Part shown: one piece after another, positions 32,803-41,606 of the stretch
Numbering within the stretch: position 1 is the first letter of the stretch
Layout: each line of letters opens with the position of its first letter
DNA from: Hungatella effluvii
GTDB lineage: Bacteria; Bacillota; Clostridia; Lachnospirales; Lachnospiraceae
Assembly: GCF_003201875.1 (NCBI RefSeq)
Contig: NZ_QJKD01000010.1
Span: 62,001-126,000 of the forward strand
Reading direction: 5' to 3'
Length of the DNA stretch: 64,000 nucleotides
The notes under the pieces: generated by a model
Told to the model about the DNA's origin: nothing
Seen by the model: the letters and a program-made list of their open reading frames with translations, nothing else
Database searches by the model: none
Made by a program: the position numbers and the translations under genes

Positions 32803-33858
32803 TTATGTATTCTCTTTTGTATATCCTGCCTTCCAGAATTGAAGGATCAGGGTCGCCGCGCCGCTGACGGCCAGAAAGCCGTAAAAACTGATTCCCCTGC
32901 TCAGCATCATCATGGGAAATACATTGCCTGCCGCCACCACGCCGCTGTATAAAAGCATGAAGCTGCCCTCCGATGCGCCGACTGATCCCGGCAGCGGAAC
33001 CGCAGTTACCGCCAGGCTTAGAATAGCCTGAACCGCCAGAAACTCAAACGGCCCCACATCTCCGATCCCAAGAGCCATACAGGCAAAATACGGAATCATA
33101 AACAGCGCCGTCAGCCTCAGTGCCGTCAAAAGTACCACTTTCACGAAGACCAGCGGATACTTGCGGAAGCATTCGCCGCCTCTGCTGTACTCGTCAATCA
33201 GGTGCTCCGCCTTCCGCTCCATCTTCTTTCTGTCCTTAATGATTCTCAGTTTCACCGCAATCGTAATGCCAATCATTGCAAGGCGCTCCACCAGCGCCCT
33301 CTTTAGAATCACCAGCAGGATGCCTAGGGAACAGATTCCGTTCACTGCAATGCCGAATATGAGCAGCCACTTGATCAGACGGCCCTGGCTCTGCACATAC
33401 GGATACTTCACGATTACCATGACCACGCCGTACACCAGAACCATCAGCTGGTATACCGCGGCCAGCGTAAGGAGGGAAAAGGAACTCTGGGCAAAGCCGA
33501 ATCCATCCCGCGTCATATAGTAAAGCTGCATGGGCTGTCCCCCGGTTGCAGACGGGGTGATTGCGCTGAAATAAAAATCGGCGAACGAATACCCGGCCGA
33601 CCGCAGAAACGGAACTTTCGTCTGAAACGCCCCCATCAGGGTCCTGATGCTTTCCGCCTCACAGATCAGATAGACGGCCATACAGGCCACGCCAAGCCCC
33701 ACAAATCTCCAGTCTGCCCTGGAAAAAACTTCGTACAGCGCCTCCGGCGAATGGTCCTTGAACAGAATATAAAATGTCATCCAGGACAGCACCGCCAAAA
33801 CCGCCAGACAGATCAGCATCTGCCTCTTATGCATTCTCTTTTGTTTCAATATTGTCAC
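32803..33858 (-). CDS. Lysylphosphatidylglycerol synthetase/flippase-like membrane protein
   Basis: This 351-residue protein has about eight transmembrane helices and the conserved features of the UPF0104/LPG_synthase_TM family: SFADFYFSAITPSATGGQPMQLYYM and the late AVPLPGSVGASEGSFMLLY. The family includes the MprF flippase half, but this protein has no soluble synthetase domain, so it may move a lipid or glycolipid. The start is uncertain: GTG at 33858, TTG three codons later or ATG at 33834; a GGAAGG site lies close by. Confidence 0.82.
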   Translation of the reverse strand: MTILKQKRMHKRQMLICLAVLAVLSWMTFYILFKDHSPEALYEVFSRADWRFVGLGVACMAVYLICEAESIRTLMGAFQTKVPFLRSAGYSFADFYFSAITPSATGGQPMQLYYMTRDGFGFAQSSFSLLTLAAVYQLMVLVYGVVMVIVKYPYVQSQGRLIKWLLIFGIAVNGICSLGILLVILKRALVERLAMIGITIAVKLRIIKDRKKMERKAEHLIDEYSRGGECFRKYPLVFVKVVLLTALRLTALFMIPYFACMALGIGDVGPFEFLAVQAILSLAVTAVPLPGSVGASEGSFMLLYSGVVAAGNVFPMMMLSRGISFYGFLAVSGAATLILQFWKAGYTKENT

Positions 33859-33917
33859 AACCTTCCAGGTTTTACTGAGTGCTATTATAAACCTTAAATA
33901 TTAAAATCCTGTGAAAT

Positions 33918-33986
33918 AAAAAAAGCCTTCTGCCGCATGGACCTGCAAAAAAACGGAATGCAGGCCCGCATGGCAGAGGGCTTTTT
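33918..33986 (-). terminator. Terminator of rnpB
   Basis: AAAAAAGCCTTCTGCC and GGCAGAGGGCTTTTT (one G-U) form a long stem with an inner CCTGCA/TGCAGG stem; T-run on the minus strand just after the RNase P RNA. Confidence 0.8.
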
Positions 33987-33998
33987 CATTCATATTTT

Positions 33999-34342
33999 GA
34001 GTAAGACGATAAGCCGGGTTATGTCGTTGAATGGCCATCTATCTAGGCCTGCCGTCGCCGGCAGGCTCAAGCAACCTACCCGAAAGCAGGCGGGCCGCCT
34101 TATGCTCTCTGTTCGGTCTTGCTTCGAATGGGGTTTACATGGACCCCTCCTGTTACCAGGAGAGCGGTGGTCTCTTACACCACCTTTCCACCCTTACACC
34201 GGCATGCCGGTGCGGTATATTTCTGTTGCACTTTCCCTGGAGTCGCCTCCGCCAGACGTTATCTGGCATCCTGCCCTGTGAAGCCCGGACTTTCCTCATC
34301 TGCAGCCTTTCGGCATTACAGCTGCGGCCATTTGTCTTACTC
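33999..34342 (-). ncRNA. rnpB: RNase P RNA (class A)
   Basis: The minus strand has the conserved blocks in order: GATGAGGAAAGTCCGGGCT, CAGGGCAGGATGCCAG, GGAAAGTGCAACAGAAA, the J11/12 region GACCGAACAGAGAGCATAAGG, GGTAGGTTGCTTGAGCC and CATAACCCGGCTTATCG. The 5' GAGTAAGAC pairs with the 3' GTCTTACTC to close P1, so ends are set to within a base or two. It is the catalytic RNA that matures tRNA 5' ends. A terminator follows (33918-33986) and a consensus promoter precedes (34354-34382). Confidence 0.97.
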
Positions 34343-34353
34343 AAAACGTTGTT

Positions 34354-34382
34354 AGTTTACCATAGATTTGGGATTTTGTAAA
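34354..34382 (-). promoter_or_regulatory. Promoter of rnpB
   Basis: TTTACA (34382-34377), 17-bp spacer, TAAACT (34359-34354), ending 11 bases before the RNA's 5' end. Confidence 0.75.
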
Positions 34383-34392
34383 GACCAGTTCT

Positions 34393-35316
34393 CTATATCG
34401 TTATCAAACCGCACAAAAGCATCATAACCGGGATCGTCACGATAGAGCCTGCCGTGGCCAGGCCGAATATTTCTGAGGCGTAACCGGAATTCCGGTGGAA
34501 TTTCAGGGCGAAAAGTGTGCCGGTGGTGGCAGTTGGGCAGGATGTGGCCAGAACAACTACTGTCGTGACCATATCATCGAGCCGGAAAGCCTTCAGCACC
34601 AGAAGGACCGCGACCGGTATGACGAGCAGACGGATCGCACAGATGTAATAGATCTGTACCTTCATAAGCAGGGCGCGGATATCGCTTCCTGCGATGGAGA
34701 CACCGGCTACCAGCATGGCTAGCGGCGTATTCATATCGGCAATCGCTGTAAGCGGCTCCAGAATGACCGCGGGAAACCGGATGCGCGCAAGGTAACAGAA
34801 CAGCCCCACTGCCACTGCCACGATGCAGGGCGATCGAAGGGCCGTCAAAAATGATTTAAAATCCTGTTTCCCGGTCATCAGGATGACTCCGTGGGTCCAT
34901 ACCAGAACGTTGAACACCGTTATGTAGGCGGTCGCATAGAAAACGCCGTCGGCTCCGAAAAGTGCGCTCACCAATGGAATCCCCATGAAACCGCAGTTGG
35001 AGTAGATCGAGGATATCCGTTCGACCTCCCAGTCCGTTCTTCCTTTTTTCACCAGAAAGGACGCGATCGCGATGGCCACTGCGTGGCTGACCGCCGCCAT
35101 AAAGAACGCGGCCAGCAGTCCGTTTAGCTTCTCCGGATCGAAGGCCTGCTGATAGGATGTAAAAATAAGCAGCGGCGACACCAATAGAAGGAGAATATCC
35201 GAAAGCTTCTCATTGGTGTGTCCGCTTATCAGACCAATCCGGTAACAAATCATCCCAATAAGCGCCATGACAAACATGACGCTTATCTTTTCCGCAGTAA
35301 TAACAGCCAGTTCCAC
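34393..35316 (-). CDS. AEC-family (auxin efflux carrier-like) organic acid transporter
   Basis: This 307-residue protein has ten predicted helices and family landmarks SSIYSNCGFMGIPLVSALFG (first half) and SCPTATTGTLFALKF (second half). Bacterial members carry malate, malonate and similar acids. It lies just upstream of rnpB on the same strand, but rnpB has its own promoter. An ATG at 35316 follows GTGAGGAAG. Confidence 0.87.
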   Translation of the reverse strand: MELAVITAEKISVMFVMALIGMICYRIGLISGHTNEKLSDILLLLVSPLLIFTSYQQAFDPEKLNGLLAAFFMAAVSHAVAIAIASFLVKKGRTDWEVERISSIYSNCGFMGIPLVSALFGADGVFYATAYITVFNVLVWTHGVILMTGKQDFKSFLTALRSPCIVAVAVGLFCYLARIRFPAVILEPLTAIADMNTPLAMLVAGVSIAGSDIRALLMKVQIYYICAIRLLVIPVAVLLVLKAFRLDDMVTTVVVLATSCPTATTGTLFALKFHRNSGYASEIFGLATAGSIVTIPVMMLLCGLITI

Positions 35317-35367
35317 GTTTACTTCCTCACTTTACAATCCATTTTCTTTTGTATTCGGAGGCTGCTG

Positions 35368-37029
35368 TCATACACGGAAGCAGCTTCCTCCGATAAATTC
35401 CCGTATAATCGAGTTATTGGGAATAGTCTCACTGTTTACGCCCAGGAAGTAATCCAGGAACTTAAGCAGACGTTTGGCTTCCATATACTCTTCCGAATCC
35501 CTGGGGATTCCAAACAGAAGCGGTTCCGCATACTGCTTTAAAACCGCCAGCTCATATACCGTGGCGGAGTTAAACATCATGTCGGCAGACTCCTGAAACG
35601 GGAAGATATACTGCTCTTCCCCATGTCTCACCGTCGGCCACATACGGATCGTATCCTGAGCAGATGCGCCTCTCGTCCTGGCATCCCGGACCATACGCCG
35701 CAGCAGGCGGCAGTCCGTGGTGGGAATCCTGTTATGCTCGTCAACATTGAGCTGCGTCAGCGCGCTGACGTAAATGCGGAATTTGCTTTCCGCCGGAAGG
35801 GAATAGGACAGCCGGTCATTTAAGCAGTGGATTCCCTCGATTACCAGGATGTCGTCTCTGCCCAGCTTTAACATGTCTCCGTGGTATTCCCGCGTCCCTG
35901 TCTTGAAATTATAGCGCGGCATCTCGACAGTATCTCCGGCCAGAAGGGCCATCATATCCTTATTAAACTGTTCTACATCGAGGCACTCCAGCACCTCGTA
36001 GTTATAGCTTCCGTCCGGATTCTTAGGACTGTCTACCCGGTTGACAAAGTAATCATCCACGCCGATCGGATGGGGTATCATCCCCTGTGCCTTCAGCTGG
36101 ATGGACAGCCTGTGGGAAAAGGAGGTCTTTCCGGAAGATGACGGGCCTGCGATCATGACGAACTTTTTATCCCGTTCATACGTGACCTTCTCCGCGATCT
36201 CCGCAATCTTCTTTTCCTGGAGAGCCTCCTGAATCAGGATCAGCCGGCTTATGTCTCCCTTCGCGATTACCTCGTTCAGTTCCCCGACATGGGAGACGTT
36301 CAGGCGCTCGCCCCATTTTACACTTTCCTTTAACACCTGGAAAAGCTTCTGTTTCTTCTCCGCCTCAAACGTTGGAACCTCCTTGGGATTGTCCTTCTGA
36401 GGGAGCATCAGCATGAAGCCGTCGTCGTATAAAACCAGATCAAAATACTTGATATATCCGGTATTCTGCACCATATAGCCGTAGTAGTAATCTTCGAAAC
36501 CGCCGATGCTGTAGATGTTGACGCGGGATACGCGGCGGTAGCGGAACAGCCGTTCCTTGTCATACATGCGGTGTCTGTGAAACAGTTCAATCGCATCGTC
36601 CGTATTCTCACTCCGCTTCATGATGGGAATCTTCTCTTCCACGTACTCATGCATCCGGACCTTCACACGGTCAATCAGCTCTTCTGTCAGCGTAAAGCTT
36701 CCATGGGGTTCAATATAGTAGCCTTTCCCGAGGGAAAAATCCACTGTGACCTTCTCGATCTTCTCCGCTCCCACCACGTCGTAAAATGCTTTCAGCATCA
36801 GGAATGTAGCGCTTCTGTGGTACGTCTGGATTCCCGGCTGGTCCCTTCCTGTGAAAAATTCCAGCCTGCAGTCAAACTTTACCTTTTTATGAAGCTCCCG
36901 AAGCTTACCGTTGATCCGCACAAGCAGAATGTCGTCCTCGTACTGCGGCTGATATTCCTCCGCAATCTCTAAATACGTCATCCCGTTCGGATATTCTTTT
37001 GTTACATCACCGATTGTTACTAATGCCAT
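35368..37029 (-). CDS. TGS-like domain fused to uridine kinase-like P-loop kinase
   Basis: This 553-residue protein has an N-terminal TGS/ThrRS-N-like part (about 2-62, TIGDVTKEYPNGMTYLEIAEEY ... LLVRINGKLRELHKKV), a middle domain of about 220 residues resembling the ThrRS second additional domain (FHRSATFLMLKAFYD-like HRSATFLMLKAFYDVV), and a C-terminal kinase with Walker A IAGPSSSGKTSFSHRL, DDYFVNRVDSPK and VIEGIHCLN. Annotated elsewhere as nucleoside kinase; the TGS part suggests RNA or nucleotide sensing. Start at 37029 follows AGGAGG; the longer frame to 37218 is antisense shadow. Last gene of the dgt-dnaG-rpoD group. Confidence 0.88.
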   Translation of the reverse strand: MALVTIGDVTKEYPNGMTYLEIAEEYQPQYEDDILLVRINGKLRELHKKVKFDCRLEFFTGRDQPGIQTYHRSATFLMLKAFYDVVGAEKIEKVTVDFSLGKGYYIEPHGSFTLTEELIDRVKVRMHEYVEEKIPIMKRSENTDDAIELFHRHRMYDKERLFRYRRVSRVNIYSIGGFEDYYYGYMVQNTGYIKYFDLVLYDDGFMLMLPQKDNPKEVPTFEAEKKQKLFQVLKESVKWGERLNVSHVGELNEVIAKGDISRLILIQEALQEKKIAEIAEKVTYERDKKFVMIAGPSSSGKTSFSHRLSIQLKAQGMIPHPIGVDDYFVNRVDSPKNPDGSYNYEVLECLDVEQFNKDMMALLAGDTVEMPRYNFKTGTREYHGDMLKLGRDDILVIEGIHCLNDRLSYSLPAESKFRIYVSALTQLNVDEHNRIPTTDCRLLRRMVRDARTRGASAQDTIRMWPTVRHGEEQYIFPFQESADMMFNSATVYELAVLKQYAEPLLFGIPRDSEEYMEAKRLLKFLDYFLGVNSETIPNNSIIREFIGGSCFRV

Positions 37030-37051
37030 CTGATACCTCCTTGCTGCAGTA

Positions 37052-37861
37052 TTAGAGCACGGCTGCAGGAAATGCCGCCGCTGTTTTGTGGATCTCCAGG
37101 CTGTCTCCATACTCCCGTTCCAGGTAATCCCCCATAAATCCGATAAACAGATGCTCCAGTCCATAGTGTCCGGCATCCAGAATTGCCAGATGATTCGCCG
37201 CCGCATCGATGCCTTCATGATGCCCGATATCGCCTGTGATCAGGACTTCGGCGCCGGCCTTTTCCGCGTAGGCAATGGAGCTCTTTCCGGAGCCGGGGGC
37301 AATCGCCACACGCGTTACCGTCTCCTTCACCGCGTGTTCTCCGTAAACGGTAATAAACGGCAGACCGAACCGCTCCTTGACGAACAGGGCCAGTTCCTTT
37401 AATGTCATCGCATAAGGAAGCGCTCCCACCTTGCCGATACCATATGGAACAGGCTTTCCGTCGATCTCCATGGTGCCCATCACCTCCAGAACGTCCGGTT
37501 TCACAAGGCCCAGCCGTTCGGCGGCAATATCTGCCATACAGCCGGGAGCCGCGTCGAAATTGGTGTGCATGGCGTAATAATTCACATTATACTGGATTAA
37601 CCCCATTACCCTGAGGGCAATGAAATCATCGTCATTGACCTTTTTAAGCGGTTTAAAAATAAGCGGATGGTGTGTGAGCAGAAGATCCGCCCGCATCCGA
37701 ATGGCTTCCTCCACCACCTCGTCTGTGGCATCCAGTGCAATTAAGATCCTGTGAATCTCCTGCTCCTGCCATCCAACGAGCAGGCCCACATTATCCCAAT
37801 CACAGGCGCAGGCAGACGGCGCCAGTGTCTCAAGCTTCTGTATCAATTCCAAGCATTTCAT
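37052..37861 (-). CDS. Nif3-family dinuclear metal protein (YqfO-like)
   Basis: This 269-residue protein has LAPSACACDWDNVGLLVG, the metal site LLTHHPLIFKPLK, AMHTNFDAAPGGM-like AMHTNFDAAPGCM and the C-terminal ITGDIGHHEGIDAAANHLAILDAGHYGLEH. Family members bind two metal ions; activity is unsettled (GTP cyclohydrolase type 2 is one annotation). It overlaps the trmK gene by 32 bases, a pairing conserved in Firmicutes. AAGGAGG precedes the ATG. Confidence 0.92.
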   Translation of the reverse strand: MKCLELIQKLETLAPSACACDWDNVGLLVGWQEQEIHRILIALDATDEVVEEAIRMRADLLLTHHPLIFKPLKKVNDDDFIALRVMGLIQYNVNYYAMHTNFDAAPGCMADIAAERLGLVKPDVLEVMGTMEIDGKPVPYGIGKVGALPYAMTLKELALFVKERFGLPFITVYGEHAVKETVTRVAIAPGSGKSSIAYAEKAGAEVLITGDIGHHEGIDAAANHLAILDAGHYGLEHLFIGFMGDYLEREYGDSLEIHKTAAAFPAAVL

Positions 37862-38546
37862 CTTGTGCCTCCTTGTTCCAGGCCAGCATGGTTTCCATCT
37901 CCCCGCGGCGCTTTAAGGCCGCCGGCGTATCGCTGTCCTTCAGTGTATCCAGAATCTGCTCCAGCTGTTCCCGTTCCTTCTTAAGAAATTCTGCAAGAAC
38001 GGGACTCTTCTGCCGGATCAGCCGTCCTCCGTACAGGTAATGCGGCTCGGAGGTATAATCCCAGGAAACGCCGTCCCGCGTCACCCCCATCACCGTATAG
38101 TATTTTCCATCTTCCTTCATCATAGTCTCCCGAACAATGGAAAATGACTCTTTTTCCAGAAAACGGCGAACTTTATCCAGTTCCGACTGTGGGGAAAGGA
38201 CCCAGTATCCGATAGTCTCCCACAGCCCCCGCCCTTCTTCCAGAATATGTATGATCAGTTCCCCGCCCATACCCGCGATCACAACGCAGTCCGCTTCCCC
38301 TGTTTCAAGCCCCGCCAGGCCATCGCTTAAGCGCACATCGATTCGGCTTCCGAGTCCAGCCTCAGCTACGTGGGCTCTGGCGCGTTCCAGCGGGCCTTTT
38401 CTCACATCCATGGCTACCGCGTGCTCCGCCTGACCTTCTCTGACTAAGTAAATGGGAACGTAACCGTGGTCCGTCCCTATATCAGCAATGTTGCTTCCTT
38501 TGGGAACAAAGGAAGCAACTGTTTCTAACCGTTTTGATAATTTCAT
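37830..38546 (-). CDS. trmK: tRNA (adenine(22)-N1)-methyltransferase TrmK
   Basis: This 238-residue SAM-dependent enzyme starts MKLSKRLETVASFVPKGSNIADIGTDHGYVPIYLV (SAM motif I) and has DCVVIAGMGGELIIHIL and WVLSPQSELDKVRRFL, typical of TrmK. It methylates A22 in the D-arm of certain tRNAs. It lies between rpoD (16 bases upstream) and the Nif3 gene, the usual Firmicutes context. Confidence 0.93.
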   Translation of the reverse strand: MKLSKRLETVASFVPKGSNIADIGTDHGYVPIYLVREGQAEHAVAMDVRKGPLERARAHVAEAGLGSRIDVRLSDGLAGLETGEADCVVIAGMGGELIIHILEEGRGLWETIGYWVLSPQSELDKVRRFLEKESFSIVRETMMKEDGKYYTVMGVTRDGVSWDYTSEPHYLYGGRLIRQKSPVLAEFLKKEREQLEQILDTLKDSDTPAALKRRGEMETMLAWNKEAQDEMLGIDTEA

Positions 38547-38562
38547 ATATACAGCTCCAATA

Positions 38563-39771
38563 TCAGTCGTCTAAATAATCTTTCAGCTTTTTGCTGCGGC
38601 TTGGGTGACGGAGCTTCCGCAGGGCCTTGGCCTCGATCTGACGGATTCGCTCTCTCGTCACGTTGAACTCCCTGCCCACCTCTTCCAGCGTCCTCGGTCT
38701 TCCGTCGTCGAGACCGAACCGCAGGCGAAGCACCTTCTGCTCTCTCTCTGTCAGGGTGTCAAGGACCTCCATAAGCTGCTCGTGAAGCATGGTAAAGGTA
38801 GCCGCGTCCGCCGGGACCGCCACCTGATCGTCCTGAATAAAGTCACCCAAATGGCTGTCTTCCTCTTCACCGATCGGCGTCTCTAAGGATACCGGCTCCT
38901 GAGATACCTTCATGATCTCCCGCACCCGTTCCACCGGCATGTCCACTTTCAAAGCGACCTCTTCCGGCGACGGTTCTCTGCCCAGTTCCTGCAAAAGCTG
39001 CCTTGAAACCCGCACGAGACGGTTAATGGTTTCCACCATATGAACGGGAATCCGGATGGTACGGGCCTGGTCTGCAATCGCACGCGTGATCGCCTGACGA
39101 ATCCACCAGGTCGCATAAGTACTGAATTTATAGCCCTTCCTGTAATCGAACTTTTCCACCGCCTTAATGAGTCCTAAATTCCCCTCCTGAATCAGATCAA
39201 GGAACTGCATGCCGCGTCCCACATACCGTTTGGCAATGCTGACGACCAGCCTTAAGTTGGCTTCCGTCAGCTTCTCCTTGGCCAATTCGTCTCCAAGCTC
39301 GATCTTCTTGGCCAGTTCAATCTCATCATCACTGGATAAAAGCGGAACCTTGCCGATCTCCTTTAAATACATGCGGACAGGGTCCTCAACGCTGACGCCC
39401 TCCGGAACAGAGAGATCGATGTGTTCCATATCGATTTCTTCCTCTTCCTCCAGCTCTTCCTCGATAAATAAATCGGGATCCAGCTCTAAGTCCTCGTCTT
39501 CATTGATCTGAAGAACGTCCACTTTATTTGTCTCCAGGAAATCATAGATCCGGTCCAGCTGGTCTGCATCCAGCGTAGTGCCAGTAAAGAAATCGAGCAC
39601 TTCCTGATTTTCCAGAACATTTTTTTTCTTTTTCGCCAGCAGAAGCAGCTGATTTAACTTTTCCTCAAATGCAGCCAATTCTTCTGCGGCCCTCAGTTCT
39701 GCCTCCCTGGCCTCGTCCACCTTCTTTGATGATGACAGCTTCTCTGCCGTTCTCTTAACATTCTCGCCCAT
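38563..39771 (-). CDS. rpoD: Primary sigma factor RpoD (SigA)
   Basis: This 402-residue sigma factor has a charged region 1.1 (about 1-125), DPVRMYLKEIGKVPLL (region 1.2), the core-binding and -10 region RYVGRGMQFLDLIQEGNLGLIKAVEKFDYRKGYKFSTYATWWIRQAITRAI, region 3 and the -35-binding RTLEEVGREFNVTRERIRQIEAKALRKLRHPSRS. It directs housekeeping transcription. Start at 39771 (MGENVKR) has GGAAGG ahead; a GTG-started frame to 39789 includes that site and is less likely. Follows dnaG by 39 bases. Confidence 0.96.
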   Translation of the reverse strand: MGENVKRTAEKLSSSKKVDEAREAELRAAEELAAFEEKLNQLLLLAKKKKNVLENQEVLDFFTGTTLDADQLDRIYDFLETNKVDVLQINEDEDLELDPDLFIEEELEEEEEIDMEHIDLSVPEGVSVEDPVRMYLKEIGKVPLLSSDDEIELAKKIELGDELAKEKLTEANLRLVVSIAKRYVGRGMQFLDLIQEGNLGLIKAVEKFDYRKGYKFSTYATWWIRQAITRAIADQARTIRIPVHMVETINRLVRVSRQLLQELGREPSPEEVALKVDMPVERVREIMKVSQEPVSLETPIGEEEDSHLGDFIQDDQVAVPADAATFTMLHEQLMEVLDTLTEREQKVLRLRFGLDDGRPRTLEEVGREFNVTRERIRQIEAKALRKLRHPSRSKKLKDYLDD

Positions 39772-39810
39772 GTTCTTCCATCCTTCCACAGCTTGCCTAT
39801 AGTGTTCACC

Positions 39811-41574
39811 CTAATCCAGTGAAATATGCAGATCTTTCAGCGCCGCCTGCTCCTTTATGATTCTCTGCAGCTCCTCGATCCCCGCTGCGTTGCGGCTGGC
39901 ATAATCGAGGCTGTTCTTTTTCACCTTCATGATCGTTTCTGAAAATGCCTTCTTCTGTTCTTCATTATCCAGGGATTCTTTCAGGCTCGCATTAAAAAGT
40001 CCCGCAACCACCCGGTACTGTTCTTCATCGTTAATAAAATGATTCAGGATTTCTGCCGGATTCAAATTCCCGGCGGCGTGTCCGTCAAATACCATCTTGG
40101 CTACCTGATGGTACAGATCTTCAATAAAATCATCGGGAGTGATGATTCCCTCTATCTTGTCAAACAGGAACGGATTCTCGATCAGCCATGTGAGGAGAAG
40201 CCTCTGGGACTGATTTCTTCCGTCTTCCCTGTCCTTTTTCTTCTTTCCTGCAGTATTCTCTTCTTCCTCCCGCGGAGCCACCGGACCCAGTCTCGCTCCC
40301 ATGCGGTTTACCAGACGCTTCAGGTCTTCGTAATTGATGAAAAATTCCCGCGACACGGCCTCTAAATAGTTCTCCCGTTCCAGGGCCTCCGGAAATTCAC
40401 AGAGCTTCTTCGCCACCTGGTTATAGAACTCGGTCTTCTGCTCGGGGTCATCCATCTCGTAGTTTCTCTTTAAAACGTCGATTTCAAATAAAAAGCTGTT
40501 TCTCGCCTGCTCAATCCGTTCACGGAACGCTTCAGCCCCCATATTCTTGATGAACTCGTCGGGGTCTTTATGCGGCTGCATGTTCAGCACCCGGATGGAC
40601 ATGCCCACATCGCGCAGAATCGGAATCGCCCTCAGAGCCGCCTTCGTTCCCGCTCCGTCGCTGTCGTACGTTAAAACCACCTTATCCGTGTAGCGTTTTA
40701 GCAGCGCCGCATGCTGCGTCGTAAAGGCCGTTCCCAGGGACGCCACCGCATTGGTGAAGCCGGCCTGGTGCATGGCGATGACATCCATATAGCCTTCGCA
40801 GATTAATATGTATTTTTCCCTGGAAAGTCTTGCATAGTTGAGGCCGTATAGATTCCGGCTCTTATCGAACAGCTTCGTCTCCGGAGAGTTTAAGTATTTC
40901 GGTTCCCCTGCGCCCATCACGCGACCGCCGAAGCCGATGACACGGTTGTTCACATCCATGATGGGAAACATAACGCGGTTCCAGAACTTGTCATGGGCTC
41001 CGCGCTCCTCGATGGTGACCAGACCGGTCTCCTTTAAAATCTTGTCGTCGTATCCCTTTGCCCTTAAATACCGGTACAGATCGTCACTGGTCTTGTTGGC
41101 AAAGCCGAGTCCGAAGTGGCGTATGGTATCATCGGCCAGCTGCCTGTCCCTCAAATACCGGTACCCCACCTCGCCCTGCGGATTCGTGAGCTGGAAATAG
41201 TAATAATTTGCCGCCATGCGGTTAATCTCCAGCAGGGCCGTCCGTAAATCCGCGGCCTCTTTTGCTTCCTTGCTGTACTCCTGCTTCGGGAGCGCCACGC
41301 CGGCCCTGTCGGCCAGCATCTGAAGCGCTTCCATAAAGGAATAATTCTCATATTCCATTACAAACGTAATCACATTGCCTCCGGCGCCGCAGCCAAAACA
41401 GTAATACATCTGTTTGGAGGGCGACACGGAAAAGGAAGGTGATTTCTCATTGTGAAACGGGCAGAGTCCAAAGTAGTTGCTCCCCTTCTTCTGCAGCTTC
41501 ACGTAACCTGAAATCACATCCACGATATCGTTTTTCATTCTGACTTCTTCTACTACTTCTTCCGGATATCGCAT
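39811..41574 (-). CDS. dnaG: DNA primase DnaG
   Basis: This 587-residue primase has the N-terminal zinc finger (CPFHNEKSPSFSVSPSKQMYYCFGCGAGG, Cys40-type), the RNA polymerase core with Toprim motifs ILICEGYMDVIAMHQAG and YDSDGAGTKAA, and a C-terminal helicase-binding region (from about 440). It makes RNA primers at the replication fork. It lies in the dgt-dnaG-rpoD order common to Clostridia, 32 bases after dgt. Confidence 0.96.
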   Translation of the reverse strand: MRYPEEVVEEVRMKNDIVDVISGYVKLQKKGSNYFGLCPFHNEKSPSFSVSPSKQMYYCFGCGAGGNVITFVMEYENYSFMEALQMLADRAGVALPKQEYSKEAKEAADLRTALLEINRMAANYYYFQLTNPQGEVGYRYLRDRQLADDTIRHFGLGFANKTSDDLYRYLRAKGYDDKILKETGLVTIEERGAHDKFWNRVMFPIMDVNNRVIGFGGRVMGAGEPKYLNSPETKLFDKSRNLYGLNYARLSREKYILICEGYMDVIAMHQAGFTNAVASLGTAFTTQHAALLKRYTDKVVLTYDSDGAGTKAALRAIPILRDVGMSIRVLNMQPHKDPDEFIKNMGAEAFRERIEQARNSFLFEIDVLKRNYEMDDPEQKTEFYNQVAKKLCEFPEALERENYLEAVSREFFINYEDLKRLVNRMGARLGPVAPREEEENTAGKKKKDREDGRNQSQRLLLTWLIENPFLFDKIEGIITPDDFIEDLYHQVAKMVFDGHAAGNLNPAEILNHFINDEEQYRVVAGLFNASLKESLDNEEQKKAFSETIMKVKKNSLDYASRNAAGIEELQRIIKEQAALKDLHISLD

Positions 41575-41606
41575 GAAATTTCACACCTCCCTGATTCCCT
41601 TAACTG

